From positions 1-40,791 of IMG/VR virus record IMGVR_UViG_3300045996_000217: a stretch of 40,791 nt of DNA. One strand, given 5' to 3'. Position 1 is the stretch's first letter; the number at the start of each line of letters is the position of its first letter. Below the pieces are notes generated by a model. It saw only the letters and a program-made list of their open reading frames with translations. It had not been told where the DNA came from and did not search any database. The position numbers were made by a program, and so were the translations under genes. This DNA comes from a virus. This document shows, in pieces, positions 19,961 to 27,997 of this stretch.

Positions 19961-20826
19961 ACGGCTCCCGTCCAGCGCTTATCCTTATCCAGCACCATCG
20001 GAACAAACATCGGCACCCCGCCTGTAATGATGGAGAGCCCGAGTATTGGCTTTTGCTTCGCGTGCTTCCCGTACCTGAAAGCATAGGCTTGAGCATCGAT
20101 CAGGCAGCCGGAGTAGAGGCCGAAGAGTAGCGTGGTGCCGTTGTAGAAGTAACTTGCGCCCGCGTTGCCGTGCCAGTGCCCTACCGCCTGCGATTTGCCC
20201 TGCCTGATTGCCAGATTCAGCGCCCCATTTTGCCCGGTTGCGCCTTCTCCGTGGGTGTACACCACACCGTCTAGCTCGAACTCATCCGCCCATACCCAGC
20301 CTTGTGGTGCGTTCATGAACTCGGCATAGGTCTTCAGGTATTGAGAGGGAAGCCCAGCCTTGTACGCCCGTTTAAACGGTCTCTGCCCGTGGTTGGATTC
20401 ACAGACTAGCGCCTCCTTGAACAGTGCGTATATCTGCTCTAGCTGCTTTAAACCGGCTGTCAGTTCATGGCCGGGGCTGTAGCCGTTCGGATCTGCGTCA
20501 TGCGCGGAGATGGCGTGCTGGTCCAGCTCGTCACCGGCTAGAACCGTGACTGTGGGCTTGTACTTCTCAATGCATGCCTGGATGAAGGCGGGCGCATCTT
20601 CGTGCATGAACGGGCAATGGAGATCAGGCAAATGCATCACCACATGGCCCGTTTTCGGCTGCTCTACCCTAGCCGTCAGCCCTACCCTGTGGGCTATCTG
20701 AATGCGGCTATCAAGCGTGCCGCGGGGGATGCCGAGGGCTTTGGCTGCTTCGGTCTTGGAGCCGTACTGAGCGAGAGCGTCAACGGCTTGCTGAAGTATT
20801 TCGTTCGGTAGGGGTGCAGTCGCCAT
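19957..20826 (-). CDS. HTH-fused calcineurin-like metallophosphoesterase
   Basis: 289 aa. N-terminal HTH (about 10-48, AVDALAQYGSKTEAAKALGI ... GTLDSRI) joined to a phosphoesterase: D68-L-H70 (HLPDLHCPF), G98-D99 (LAGDELDQH), N145-H146 (CESNHGQRP), H192 (YTHGEG), H217-W-H219 (GHWHG). These are the metal-binding motifs of the calcineurin superfamily. Such HTH fusions are found in podophages; the substrate is unknown, and DNA or nucleotide hydrolysis is plausible. Last gene of the late operon, TAATG-coupled to the previous one. Confidence 0.8.
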   Translation of the reverse strand: MATAPLPNEILQQAVDALAQYGSKTEAAKALGIPRGTLDSRIQIAHRVGLTARVEQPKTGHVVMHLPDLHCPFMHEDAPAFIQACIEKYKPTVTVLAGDELDQHAISAHDADPNGYSPGHELTAGLKQLEQIYALFKEALVCESNHGQRPFKRAYKAGLPSQYLKTYAEFMNAPQGWVWADEFELDGVVYTHGEGATGQNGALNLAIRQGKSQAVGHWHGNAGASYFYNGTTLLFGLYSGCLIDAQAYAFRYGKHAKQKPILGLSIITGGVPMFVPMVLDKDKRWTGAV

Positions 20827-21032
20827 TATTGCTTTCCGCCTAGCTGATGCTCACCGCACCATTCAGTTGCGTCTACGATCGGATGAACCGTGAATGCTGC
20901 GTCACCATCGTTAAGGATGGCGGGAGGGTAGCGACGGCATATGCCCACGTCTTCCTGCTCCATGAAGAAACGGCAGTTGCCGCAGTATTCAGAGACGCGT
21001 GTAGAGACTGCTTTCTTCTTCACTGGGGGCAT
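20826..21032 (-). CDS. Cys-motif protein (CGxCRFF type), 68 aa
   Basis: Basic start MPPVKKKAVSTRVSEYCGNC, then RFFMEQEDVGICRRYPPAIL and a final TEWCGEHQ. Four Cys (CxxC, C, C) in a spacing typical of small metal-binding phage/mobile-element proteins; no function known. Overlaps Rz by 13 bases. Confidence 0.7.
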   Translation of the reverse strand: MPPVKKKAVSTRVSEYCGNCRFFMEQEDVGICRRYPPAILNDGDAAFTVHPIVDATEWCGEHQLGGKQ

Positions 21033-21478
21033 GTGTCGCTCACTTTCCGAGCGTCGTTTGCGTGGCCGTCAGCTTGTTCCGCCACCGCTGTATATCTTGC
21101 TGCGCAGTTTTCGAATACGTCTGCGAGGGCGTTGGCGTAGTTAATAATGGCTTCTCGAGAAGCTTCGGGCATTCGGCGCTTGGCGTCGGCAAGCTGGTTG
21201 CGCAGGCTGTCACGCTCAGAACGAGCGGCATCAGCATCACGGCGGGCAATCTGTTCACGTTTCGCGGCTTCATGTAAGGCTTCCTCCTTGGTTTTGAGCC
21301 ATGCCCGCTCCTTGGCTCGATACTCGGCATCCTTCTTTGCTGTAGCCACTGCCACCTCTGCTATGGCCTTGCGATAGCCAGCGTTGAATATGGAGCGATA
21401 CCCCGCCCATGTGATAGCCACAACGATAGACAGCAGGAACACGGCGAGCCCGATACGCCAGGAGAGTGGAATAGTCAT
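21020..21478 (-). CDS. Rz: Rz-like i-spanin
   Basis: 152 aa from the ATG overlapping the endolysin stop (ATGA); a longer frame lies inside the endolysin gene. N-terminal transmembrane helix (about 8-24, RIGLAVFLLSIVVAITWAGY), then a long periplasmic coiled coil (YRAKERAWLKTKEEALHEAA, ARRDADAARSERDSLRNQLA). Inner-membrane half of the spanin complex that fuses membranes in the last lysis step. Contains the Rz1 gene in another frame. Confidence 0.88.
   Translation of the reverse strand: MTIPLSWRIGLAVFLLSIVVAITWAGYRSIFNAGYRKAIAEVAVATAKKDAEYRAKERAWLKTKEEALHEAAKREQIARRDADAARSERDSLRNQLADAKRRMPEASREAIINYANALADVFENCAARYTAVAEQADGHANDARKVSDTCPQ
21040..21273 (-). CDS. Rz1: Rz1-like o-spanin lipoprotein embedded in Rz
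   Basis: 77 aa, wholly inside Rz in a shifted frame. Start MKPRNVNRLPAV follows GGAGGAAGCC; the signal ends in a lipobox (VMLMPLVLSVTAC, Cys24) and the mature part is Pro-rich (LPTPSAECPKLLEKPL). These are the marks of the outer-membrane spanin partner. A nested Rz1 is as in lambda. Confidence 0.88.
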   Translation of the reverse strand: MKPRNVNRLPAVMLMPLVLSVTACATSLPTPSAECPKLLEKPLLTTPTPSQTYSKTAQQDIQRWRNKLTATQTTLGK

Positions 21479-21936
21479 GATTGCCCCATGCACTGTCGAT
21501 ATTCGGCTTGCCTGCGGATCGTCAGACCCCTCAACGGCTTGCCCTTGAATTTGTTCCACTTGAGAATTTCCCGGCAGGCTTCCGGGTACTTCTCGGCATT
21601 CAGGTACTTGACCAGCGTGGACTTGCAAAACGCTGTCAGGCCGATGTTGTAGGCAAGTGAGAGATAGGCGTCGTACTCGTGCTGATATAGCGGCACCGTC
21701 ACGCAGCGCTTCACCGCCCCTTCGTATTTCTGCACGTCGGAGAGAGCCCGGTTCACCGCTTTAACCGGCGTCGTCCTCTCGCCCAGCTTGACGCCTTGCG
21801 TGGTGCCGAAACCAAGTGTGGGAACATCGCCCTTGACCGGGATGGCGGCTACCTCTTCGTAGCCTTCCAGATTGAGCAAGCCGACAAATGCGGCAGCCGA
21901 AAAGGACAGCGCAGCAACTGCTATTCGCAGGCGCAT
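21475..21936 (-). CDS. SAR endolysin, GH24 lysozyme
   Basis: 153 aa from ATG 21936; the longer frame overlaps the holin. N-terminal weakly hydrophobic Ala/Ser-rich segment (RLRIAVAALSFSAAAFVGLL) is a signal-anchor-release helix. Then E24 (NLEGYEE), D37 (KGDVPTLGFGTT) and T46 as the E-D-T lysozyme triad, followed by KRCVTVPLYQHEYDAYLSLA and AFCKSTLVKYLN. Secreted by the host Sec system, held in the membrane, then released to cut peptidoglycan. Order holin-endolysin-Rz/Rz1 is classical. Confidence 0.92.
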   Translation of the reverse strand: MRLRIAVAALSFSAAAFVGLLNLEGYEEVAAIPVKGDVPTLGFGTTQGVKLGERTTPVKAVNRALSDVQKYEGAVKRCVTVPLYQHEYDAYLSLAYNIGLTAFCKSTLVKYLNAEKYPEACREILKWNKFKGKPLRGLTIRRQAEYRQCMGQS

Positions 21937-22112
21937 TTCTTCTCCTTGCGCCTTGTCATCCAGCCTTGCACAGTGTTGGTTTCGTAGATACGGATCAAGC
22001 CCCACACAATCGAGACAAGCGCCGCGATAGCCGGAAGCCATGCTGCAAGGGTGCCGAGGACGACCGCTACGGATGCGGCGTCGCCGAGTTGTTTTGCGTG
22101 TTCTACTGACAT
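21921..22112 (-). CDS. Holin (pinholin-type candidate), 63 aa
   Basis: Start MSVEHAKQLGDAASVAVVLG at ATG 22112 with GGAG upstream; overlaps the endolysin by 16 bases. Hydrophobic from about 13 to 44 (AVVLGTLAAWLPAIAALVSI, VWGLI), long enough for two short helices, then a basic tail RRKEKKCACE. With a SAR endolysin, a small holin depolarising the membrane is expected. Confidence 0.82.
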   Translation of the reverse strand: MSVEHAKQLGDAASVAVVLGTLAAWLPAIAALVSIVWGLIRIYETNTVQGWMTRRKEKKCACE

Positions 22113-22128
22113 GGGCAAAGCTCCAGGC

Positions 22129-22155
22129 GAAATAAAAGCCGCTCAAAGGCGGCTT
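22129..22155 (-). terminator. Intrinsic terminator before the holin
   Basis: Minus strand: AGCCGC pairs with GCGGCT (22137-22142 with 22149-22154) and TTTTATT follows. It lies between the ejection gene and the lysis cassette, so lysis genes need read-through. Confidence 0.75.
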
Positions 22156-22158
22156 GGT

Positions 22159-22164
22159 TATAAT
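22159..22164 (+). promoter_or_regulatory. Perfect -10 box for the 30-aa gene
   Basis: TATAAT in plus orientation, 24 bases before the ATG at 22188 and before an AAGGGG ribosome site. No recognisable -35 at 16-18 bases upstream, so it could be fortuitous or activator-dependent. Confidence 0.35.
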
Positions 22165-22187
22165 TGGACTTCTACTAAGGGGTTGCT

Positions 22188-22280
22188 ATGGAAGGTACTC
22201 TTTGGGGCATGAACCCGATCATGCTCGGCAGTGTCGTTGCAATGATCATTGTTGGCTGGCTATTCAGGGATAGAGAGTAG
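22188..22280 (+). CDS. Counter-oriented membrane micro-peptide, 30 aa
   Basis: MEGTLWGMNPIMLGSVVAMI then IVGWLFRDRE: one transmembrane helix with a charged C-terminus. It has its own ribosome site and -10 box and points against the late operon, in the only gap before the holin, overlapping the end of the ejection gene by 21 bases. Possible moron; evidence is limited to these signals. Confidence 0.4.
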   Translation: MEGTLWGMNPIMLGSVVAMIIVGWLFRDRE

Positions 22281-24344
22281 CCCCGGCATCGCAAGGAATG
22301 GCGCAACCGGTACTTGTGGCGATCTAGCTGGAGGCTTGGCAACAATAGAGCCTGGCGCATTCAACAGGCGTTTTGCTTGCACCGAGGCTGCGATATTCTG
22401 CGCCGGACCACCTACCAACGATTCACCAAAAGGAATCTTCCGCAGAAGCGGGCTATTCCCCAGCATTTCGAGTGTTGCCATCATTGCCGTTCCTGCCGTG
22501 TTCGAGTTGTTCACCGCAGAGCCACGCGGCTGAAATTGCTCATACCGCGCAACACGGCTGATTGCCTTGAGCTGCGAAACCTCTTCCGGAGAGAAAAAGG
22601 CATTCAGCTTTCTATCGCCGATTGCAGACAACGCCTTATCGAAGTTTGACGCGCTGAAATTGCCTACCTCATCAGCCGCGCCGCCCAAAGCCTTGGACTT
22701 CAGATGCTGGGCAATGATGCTGCGAATCGACTGCTGGGCATCCGGATTAGATGCTGTCAGCTTCTTTAACTGCATGACATCCATCACGTTTGCGTTCTTG
22801 CCATTCCCAATGATGAAGTCCTGCACAAATTTGTCCGGCTCGACACCATCTCGAACAGCTTGCAAAGCGGGAGTTTTCTCAACTACGCCCATCCAGGCAC
22901 GATTCGTAGAGCGAGCCCGATTAAATGCCTCAACAGCGCCCACGCCTTGTGCATCCATTAGCGGCGTTTCGTCTAGCGCTTGCCGCACCAAGGACAAGGA
23001 TTTTCTTTCTGCGCCATCTCTGGTTGCCCTTTGCAGGTCGCCAATTCGCGTCTTGAATTGCTCTGCCACGTCAACCGTGAGAGGCATTTCGCCCGTCGCG
23101 GCACGATTCAACAGGTTGCGCACATCGCCCGGCAACTTCCCGCCCAGTAGGGCATTATCAAGCAAGTCATTGGCCCGGTTGGTAAATTCGCTTGGGTTCA
23201 ACGCGGCACTTCTGCCGTCCGTGTTCCTTGCCTGCTCGTAGAGGCGGTTAATCTTGGATTGGGCAAAATCCTGCTTTCCCTGAAGGGCATTGATTACCTT
23301 GCCTCCTGTCGAGTAGGCATCGTCTGATGTGCTTGCGCCAAGGTTATTCAACCCCTGAATCAGCGTCTTGTTGTTTTGGTTCTCAATGCGGGCCAATTCT
23401 TGAAGCTTCGGATCTACGCTGTTGGCTCCCATCTTGGACAGATTGCGTTGCCGGGTAATCAGCGCTGGATCGAGCGTGATCGGGCCTTGTGTCGGGGTTG
23501 CCCCCGTCATGCGGTAATCAATCAAGCGCTTTAGTGCTGCATCGTCCAGGTTGTCACCTGTCTTCAGTGCTTGTTGGATGTCGTTGCGAAGCGCCAAGCG
23601 AGCGGAGGCCGGTAGATCGGCCAAGGTCGTGCCGGAATTGTTTAGGGCATTTTCAAGCTGAGCATCCGCTCCGTTAATCGGGCGAAATGCGCTCGTTCCT
23701 GTTCTAGCAAGACTTTGAGCACCGTGCAATGCCAGCGGAGAAGCAATGCCGCCGAATAGAGAAGCGGCAAATTGCCCAGCCGGGCCAAATCCCGCTTCCC
23801 GCGCTGTTCCGCCCGCCGCGCCCGCCCCCGCTGCTGAAGCAGTCTGCATACCCGGATTGGAGCCCATGGCAGAAAGCACCGTTTTAGGAATGCCTTGCGT
23901 AAACTGGGCCGCACCTTTAGCCAAGCCCATAAAGCCACCAGTTCCGGCCATCGTGCTCGCAATATCGCCAACAACACGTTCCTGCGCATTCCGAGGAGAA
24001 GGCAAGCCAAGACTATCGGCAATACCCCTGAATCCGCCCGGCCTGAATTTATCTTCACCGGCAATAGCATTCATGCCCGCACGGACTGGAGTCGCCACGA
24101 AATCCAGTGAATTCCCGATGCCCTCAATTCCATGGCGTGCGGTGAGTCCGATTTGGCGTGGCACATCACCAAGGACGCGCTCCGCCTTTTGCCCCATGGT
24201 CGGCTTGGGTAGGGGTTGGGGCTCTTGCGGAGTCTCCACCGAACGCATCTTCATGATTTCGCCAGCCAAGATCGTGGCGGCTTCGGTATCACCAGCGGCG
24301 TCTGCGTTGATCAGCGCAGTTTCGAGCTGCTTTATATCGGCCAT
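22260..24344 (-). CDS. Large ejection / internal virion protein, 694 aa
   Basis: Begins MADIKQLETALINADAAGDT. A Gly/Ala-rich region at about 115-215 (TMAGTGGFMGLAKGAAQFTQ, ASAAGAGAAGGTAREAGFGP) suits membrane insertion; the rest is long helical and Asn/Gln-rich. Size, position after two other ejection-type genes and before lysis, and the hydrophobic glycine-rich centre match podophage proteins of the P22 gp16/gp20 and BPP-1/Bcep22 kind, which enter the cell envelope with the DNA. TAATG-coupled to the previous gene. Confidence 0.7.
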   Translation of the reverse strand: MADIKQLETALINADAAGDTEAATILAGEIMKMRSVETPQEPQPLPKPTMGQKAERVLGDVPRQIGLTARHGIEGIGNSLDFVATPVRAGMNAIAGEDKFRPGGFRGIADSLGLPSPRNAQERVVGDIASTMAGTGGFMGLAKGAAQFTQGIPKTVLSAMGSNPGMQTASAAGAGAAGGTAREAGFGPAGQFAASLFGGIASPLALHGAQSLARTGTSAFRPINGADAQLENALNNSGTTLADLPASARLALRNDIQQALKTGDNLDDAALKRLIDYRMTGATPTQGPITLDPALITRQRNLSKMGANSVDPKLQELARIENQNNKTLIQGLNNLGASTSDDAYSTGGKVINALQGKQDFAQSKINRLYEQARNTDGRSAALNPSEFTNRANDLLDNALLGGKLPGDVRNLLNRAATGEMPLTVDVAEQFKTRIGDLQRATRDGAERKSLSLVRQALDETPLMDAQGVGAVEAFNRARSTNRAWMGVVEKTPALQAVRDGVEPDKFVQDFIIGNGKNANVMDVMQLKKLTASNPDAQQSIRSIIAQHLKSKALGGAADEVGNFSASNFDKALSAIGDRKLNAFFSPEEVSQLKAISRVARYEQFQPRGSAVNNSNTAGTAMMATLEMLGNSPLLRKIPFGESLVGGPAQNIAASVQAKRLLNAPGSIVAKPPARSPQVPVAPFLAMPGLLSIPE

Positions 24345-25537
24345 TAGTTGCCCCCATATTTCTTCAGCAGGCTATCGATTGTGGTTTGGGTATTAACGGT
24401 GGCAGGCTTGGCAATGCGGTCAGCATTCAGGCCGTAATCGCTCGCGATGGTGCGGAATTCGGACGCTGCATCGTTGTATCTATTGGATGCCGCCGAGTAC
24501 AAACCTTCCGCCGACTTGTAGAAGTCTTCACGCTGCTTAGGGGTCAATTTGTAGCCCTTCGCCATCATGTCCGCGTAGTTGTTCACGCGGTCAAGTAGTC
24601 CGGTTGCGGACATTGCCATTGCCAGTTCCGACTCACGAACCACGGAGCCCGGATCAAGCAGTTTCATGAACTTGGTTGCTGCTGCCAAGTCATTGGCGGC
24701 TGACGGGTTCTTCAGTGCAAAATTGATTTGATCGTATGCGCCCTGCACTTCGCGGAATGCTTTTGTGGTCGGCAGCCCTTGGAAGTCGTTGCGCAGATCG
24801 CGCTCATTCTTGAACGTTTCCTTTGTGCCAAGGAAGTTGTTCACGCTTGATGCGGGTGCGTGCGTAACCTGCTTATTAAGGGCTTGGCTGATATATCGCG
24901 ACCGTACCAGCGGATCTTTTATGCCTGCTGCGTCTAGCATGCGCTCAAGCTCTAGCGGCTTCTCCTGCTTGGGGTTGGCAAATAGCTGTTTGCCGGAGCG
25001 CTTGCCAACAAGCGAAGACCCCTCACTGACCACCACGCCCTCATCATCCTTGCTCATGCCTTGCAAGCCTTGCGCCGCCAGCGTAGGAGAGCCAGAGCGA
25101 AGCATGGCGCTATACATGGCATTCGCGTCAAAAGCCTGTTGCGGCATCTGCGGGATGCGTGCCGCATTGCCCACTGTTGGGCCTACATCGCCCACAGCTG
25201 CGCCTGCCGTCAAAGCCTGTTGCTCTTGTGATGGCATGAACTGCGAAAGATTGCTGTAGAAGTCGCGCACTTTTTGCTGATCACCCACCTGCCCTTCAAG
25301 CTGCTGCATTTCCAGCCCAGCACGTTTCGCCTGCAAGTCGCGGATGGCTTTCTGCTGCAAGTTCTCTTGTGCTCCCTGATAGCCCTGCAATCCGCCCACC
25401 AGCCCACGGGAAAGCGCCTGCCCAAAGCTCACAGGCACACGGGAAGGCCCTCCCGCCTCCATCATCTGCGCGGCCATGTTGAGCAAGCCAACGGTCTTCG
25501 GATCGTCAAAGTTCAAGTTGTCGAGTAGTCCTGGCAT
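24344..25537 (-). CDS. Ejection-type structural protein, 397 aa
   Basis: Start at ATG 25537 (MPGLLDNLNFDDPKTVGLLN) with AGGA upstream. Gln-rich helical N-terminal part (QGYQGAQENLQQKAIRDLQA), central linker, helical C-terminus (RYNDAASEFRTIASDYG). Typical of second internal virion proteins in podophages. No catalytic motif. Confidence 0.7.
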   Translation of the reverse strand: MPGLLDNLNFDDPKTVGLLNMAAQMMEAGGPSRVPVSFGQALSRGLVGGLQGYQGAQENLQQKAIRDLQAKRAGLEMQQLEGQVGDQQKVRDFYSNLSQFMPSQEQQALTAGAAVGDVGPTVGNAARIPQMPQQAFDANAMYSAMLRSGSPTLAAQGLQGMSKDDEGVVVSEGSSLVGKRSGKQLFANPKQEKPLELERMLDAAGIKDPLVRSRYISQALNKQVTHAPASSVNNFLGTKETFKNERDLRNDFQGLPTTKAFREVQGAYDQINFALKNPSAANDLAAATKFMKLLDPGSVVRESELAMAMSATGLLDRVNNYADMMAKGYKLTPKQREDFYKSAEGLYSAASNRYNDAASEFRTIASDYGLNADRIAKPATVNTQTTIDSLLKKYGGN

Positions 25538-25546
25538 ATCCAATCC

Positions 25547-26875
25547 TTAATCGAGGTCGTAGCCGCTTGTCCAGGTATCACCGGCAGCGCCGCCCGTGTA
25601 ATAACCGTTCGTGTAATTGGAGCCGGCGTTGCCGCTATTGCCGTTCGCATTCTTGAACGAGTTATAGATGCCCAAGCCCGCCATCGCACCGCCCATCACA
25701 TTGGCCGCCGTGTTGGAGTACATCGGCTGCGTGGAGGTCATCGAACCTCCAAGACCGGTAAAGGGTGAAATCATTCCGGCGACTTGACCGGCTTTGTTGA
25801 GGTTGTAGGAATCGTTATTGCCTGCCAGACCGTAGGCTTGAGACAGCAGCCCGCTATTGGCACCGATACCGGCCGTAATGGCGGCGTTGCGCTGCTGGTT
25901 GTTCTGCAACTGGAATTGGCCGTTCATCTGCTGCTGGCGCAATCTCGCGTCCTGATTCGCTAAAGCCGCCTGCTGCTGCATGGAGGCATTCTGAGACGCG
26001 ACGCCGTACTGCTGCGCACCGAGCCCAGACATCGCCCCTAGAGCACGATTGCGGTCAGCGTCATAGGCTCCGGCTTGCGCGGAGACTGCGGCATCCGTGT
26101 TGTTCTGTCCGAACTGCGACATGGCACGGCCAATTTGCGTGTTGAAGCTGTCCATTGTCTTGCCTTCAGCGAGGGCTTGGCGGTTGCTGCCGAACTGATT
26201 GTTGGCAATGGCACCACTGCGGATATTGCCCAGCAAGCCCTCTGTGGCTTTGGTGGCGTCGGTCAGGTAGTTGCCGAAAGCGTTGGTGCTCTGGTTGATG
26301 CCCTTCTGAATGGCTCCGGTCAGGTAGGGGTTATTGCCCGCTTGACCGTACACCATGTCGTTATAAGCGCCGGTCAGGTCAACATTGTTCTGGCCGGGTG
26401 CATTCACCTTGGCGGCTTCGACTGCTTCGAACTTGGCTTGTGGTGCAAACTGATTAGCCCCCATCAGCGCATTGGCTGATGCCCGCATGTTGTTGAGGTC
26501 TTGCAGCCCGTTCTGCCCGATGTAGGTATCGGAGGCTTTGCCGAAGTTGGCAAGGCCGGGGCTTTGTGGCGTGTCGAGGTTGCTGGTAATGCGGCCTAAA
26601 AGACCCGTGTCAGACTCGTAATCACTGTCAGGGTTTGTTATATAGTTGGACTCGACACCTGCCGCACCTTGCCCTGGATAGCCAACAATGCGAGTCCCGT
26701 ATGTGGGCGTAACGCCCGACTTAAGCTTTCGTCCGCCACCGTACAAGATCGACTGAATGCGCGGGTCAAGCTCCTGCTTTTGCGATGCGCCCGCTTCGGC
26801 GGCTTCCTTATTCTTTTTTGCGGATGCGTACGATCCTACTGCGCCAATTGCGGCACTTGCGACGGCCCAAGGCAT
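25547..26875 (-). CDS. Ejection-type protein, Asn/Gln-rich, 442 aa
   Basis: Start MPWAVASAAIGAVGSYASAK at ATG 26875, preceded by AGAGGAGAT; a longer frame overlaps the oxygenase gene. Hydrophobic N-terminal helix, then low-complexity Asn/Gln/Ala-rich helices (ASQNASMQQQAALANQDARL). This layout resembles P22 gp7-like pilot proteins. The C-terminus is Gly/Asn/Tyr-rich (NYTNGYYTGGAAG), unusual, perhaps for assembly contacts. Confidence 0.7.
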   Translation of the reverse strand: MPWAVASAAIGAVGSYASAKKNKEAAEAGASQKQELDPRIQSILYGGGRKLKSGVTPTYGTRIVGYPGQGAAGVESNYITNPDSDYESDTGLLGRITSNLDTPQSPGLANFGKASDTYIGQNGLQDLNNMRASANALMGANQFAPQAKFEAVEAAKVNAPGQNNVDLTGAYNDMVYGQAGNNPYLTGAIQKGINQSTNAFGNYLTDATKATEGLLGNIRSGAIANNQFGSNRQALAEGKTMDSFNTQIGRAMSQFGQNNTDAAVSAQAGAYDADRNRALGAMSGLGAQQYGVASQNASMQQQAALANQDARLRQQQMNGQFQLQNNQQRNAAITAGIGANSGLLSQAYGLAGNNDSYNLNKAGQVAGMISPFTGLGGSMTSTQPMYSNTAANVMGGAMAGLGIYNSFKNANGNSGNAGSNYTNGYYTGGAAGDTWTSGYDLD

Positions 26876-26877
26876 GA

Positions 26878-27438
26878 TTAATCTCCTCTGTGAGAACGAA
26901 TACAAACGATCAAGGAGATGCGGTCGCGGTTTGAGTTGTTTTCTACCCAGTGCGGCACGTCATTCCTGAACCAATACACTTCCCCCAGTTGCGGAGCTAT
27001 TACCCCGTCTTCGAAGCCAAAAATGGCACCCTCATCGTTTTGAATCGGGATGTAATACTTGTCGTAATACTCGGCATGCCAGCCGTGATCGGTGTGCGGC
27101 TCAATGCGTCCGCCCGGTGGTACTTTGGTGATCAGCACGCCGCCTAGCCGCTCACCTTCTACGTGGTTCATCAGCCAGAAAATGATGGGCCGGATCTGCG
27201 GAATGGCGTGGTACTCGGGATACCAAACCGAGTCATGCTCATCGTTGAACGTGGCAAGATCGGTGTAGTTTTTGAAATCGTTGTAGCGAACCCAGATGTC
27301 CGTCATCGCGGTATGCGGCGAGACATAGGCTTCAGCTCTTTGCTTACGTCTTCCGAACAGTTCCGGCTGACGGGCGAGCGCCATTTGCAGAGGAAGCACG
27401 TTGATGCCCTCTGCGATCTTCATAAAGCTGCGACTCAT
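26878..27438 (-). CDS. Fe(II)/2-oxoglutarate oxygenase-like protein (Asp/Asn hydroxylase type)
   Basis: 186 aa, ATGA-coupled to the cupin gene. Double-stranded beta-helix core with H115-T-D117 (RIEPHTDHGWHAEYYDKYYI), distal H163 (VPHWVENNSNRDR) and a following Arg (173) for the 2-oxoglutarate carboxylate: the complete facial triad of aspartyl/asparaginyl beta-hydroxylase-like enzymes. Its site between tail and ejection genes suggests that it modifies a virion or host protein late in infection. Substrate unknown. Confidence 0.75.
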   Translation of the reverse strand: MSRSFMKIAEGINVLPLQMALARQPELFGRRKQRAEAYVSPHTAMTDIWVRYNDFKNYTDLATFNDEHDSVWYPEYHAIPQIRPIIFWLMNHVEGERLGGVLITKVPPGGRIEPHTDHGWHAEYYDKYYIPIQNDEGAIFGFEDGVIAPQLGEVYWFRNDVPHWVENNSNRDRISLIVCIRSHRGD

Positions 27439-27749
27439 GGTTTTTCGATCAGAACTTCGTCGATCTTTTCGGCGTCGGTCTCAGTGGTTGCGTGAATGCA
27501 GAACCACGTGACATCCTCAAGAGCGGTAATCTTGTGTTCTGCGCCTGCCTTGATTTCAATGCAGGAGCCGGGGCCGTATTCCGTTGCAACGCCATCTACT
27601 TCCACAATGGCCCGCCCCTGTGCAAGCACGCTCAGATGGCAGTAGGAATGCTTGTGGGAGACGGCGTAATGGTCTTTCGGCAGGTGCATTTGCTTGGCGT
27701 AGAGCCCGTCCGAAAAGTGATGTTGGATGCCCAAGTCGATTTCAATCAT
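27435..27749 (-). CDS. Cupin-domain protein, 104 aa
   Basis: Start MIEIDLGIQHHFSDGLYAKQ with GGGGTGAG upstream. Single cupin: H32-K-H34 and H38 in SHKHSYCHLSVLAQG, then YGPGSCIEIKAGAEHKI with H72. Probable metal-binding beta barrel. Coupled to the oxygenase gene, so the two may work on one substrate; alternatively a structural barrel. No direct evidence of catalysis. Confidence 0.75.
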   Translation of the reverse strand: MIEIDLGIQHHFSDGLYAKQMHLPKDHYAVSHKHSYCHLSVLAQGRAIVEVDGVATEYGPGSCIEIKAGAEHKITALEDVTWFCIHATTETDAEKIDEVLIEKP

Positions 27750-27751
27750 GC

Positions 27752-27997
27752 TCACCCCAAAAACACCCATGCCGAACCGCTGTGGCAGTACACGCCCGCC
27801 CCGCTGCCGGGGTTCCAATCCGTACCGTCTGCTCTCACCACCATCCCTTCACGCGGCTTTGCGGGCTCTACGTGTAGAGGCGTGAGCCACAGCATCTTTT
27901 GAGCGCCGTAAGCCGCCTGCTGAATCTTCTTGAACTCCTCACGTAAAAAATCCGGCAACTTGGCCGGATCGGTGGGGACAACTCCTGGTTCGTACAT
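27752..27997 (-). CDS. Hypothetical virion-region protein, 81 aa
   Basis: ATG overlaps the upstream stop (TGATG). Helical start MYEPGVVPTDPAKLPDFLRE, then LHVEPAKPREGMVVRADGTD and a C-terminal GVYCHSGSAWVFLG, the strand pattern 'G.VVRADGT.W.PG.G.G.Y...G.W..L' found in many phage tail-region proteins. Unknown role. Confidence 0.75.
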   Translation of the reverse strand: MYEPGVVPTDPAKLPDFLREEFKKIQQAAYGAQKMLWLTPLHVEPAKPREGMVVRADGTDWNPGSGAGVYCHSGSAWVFLG

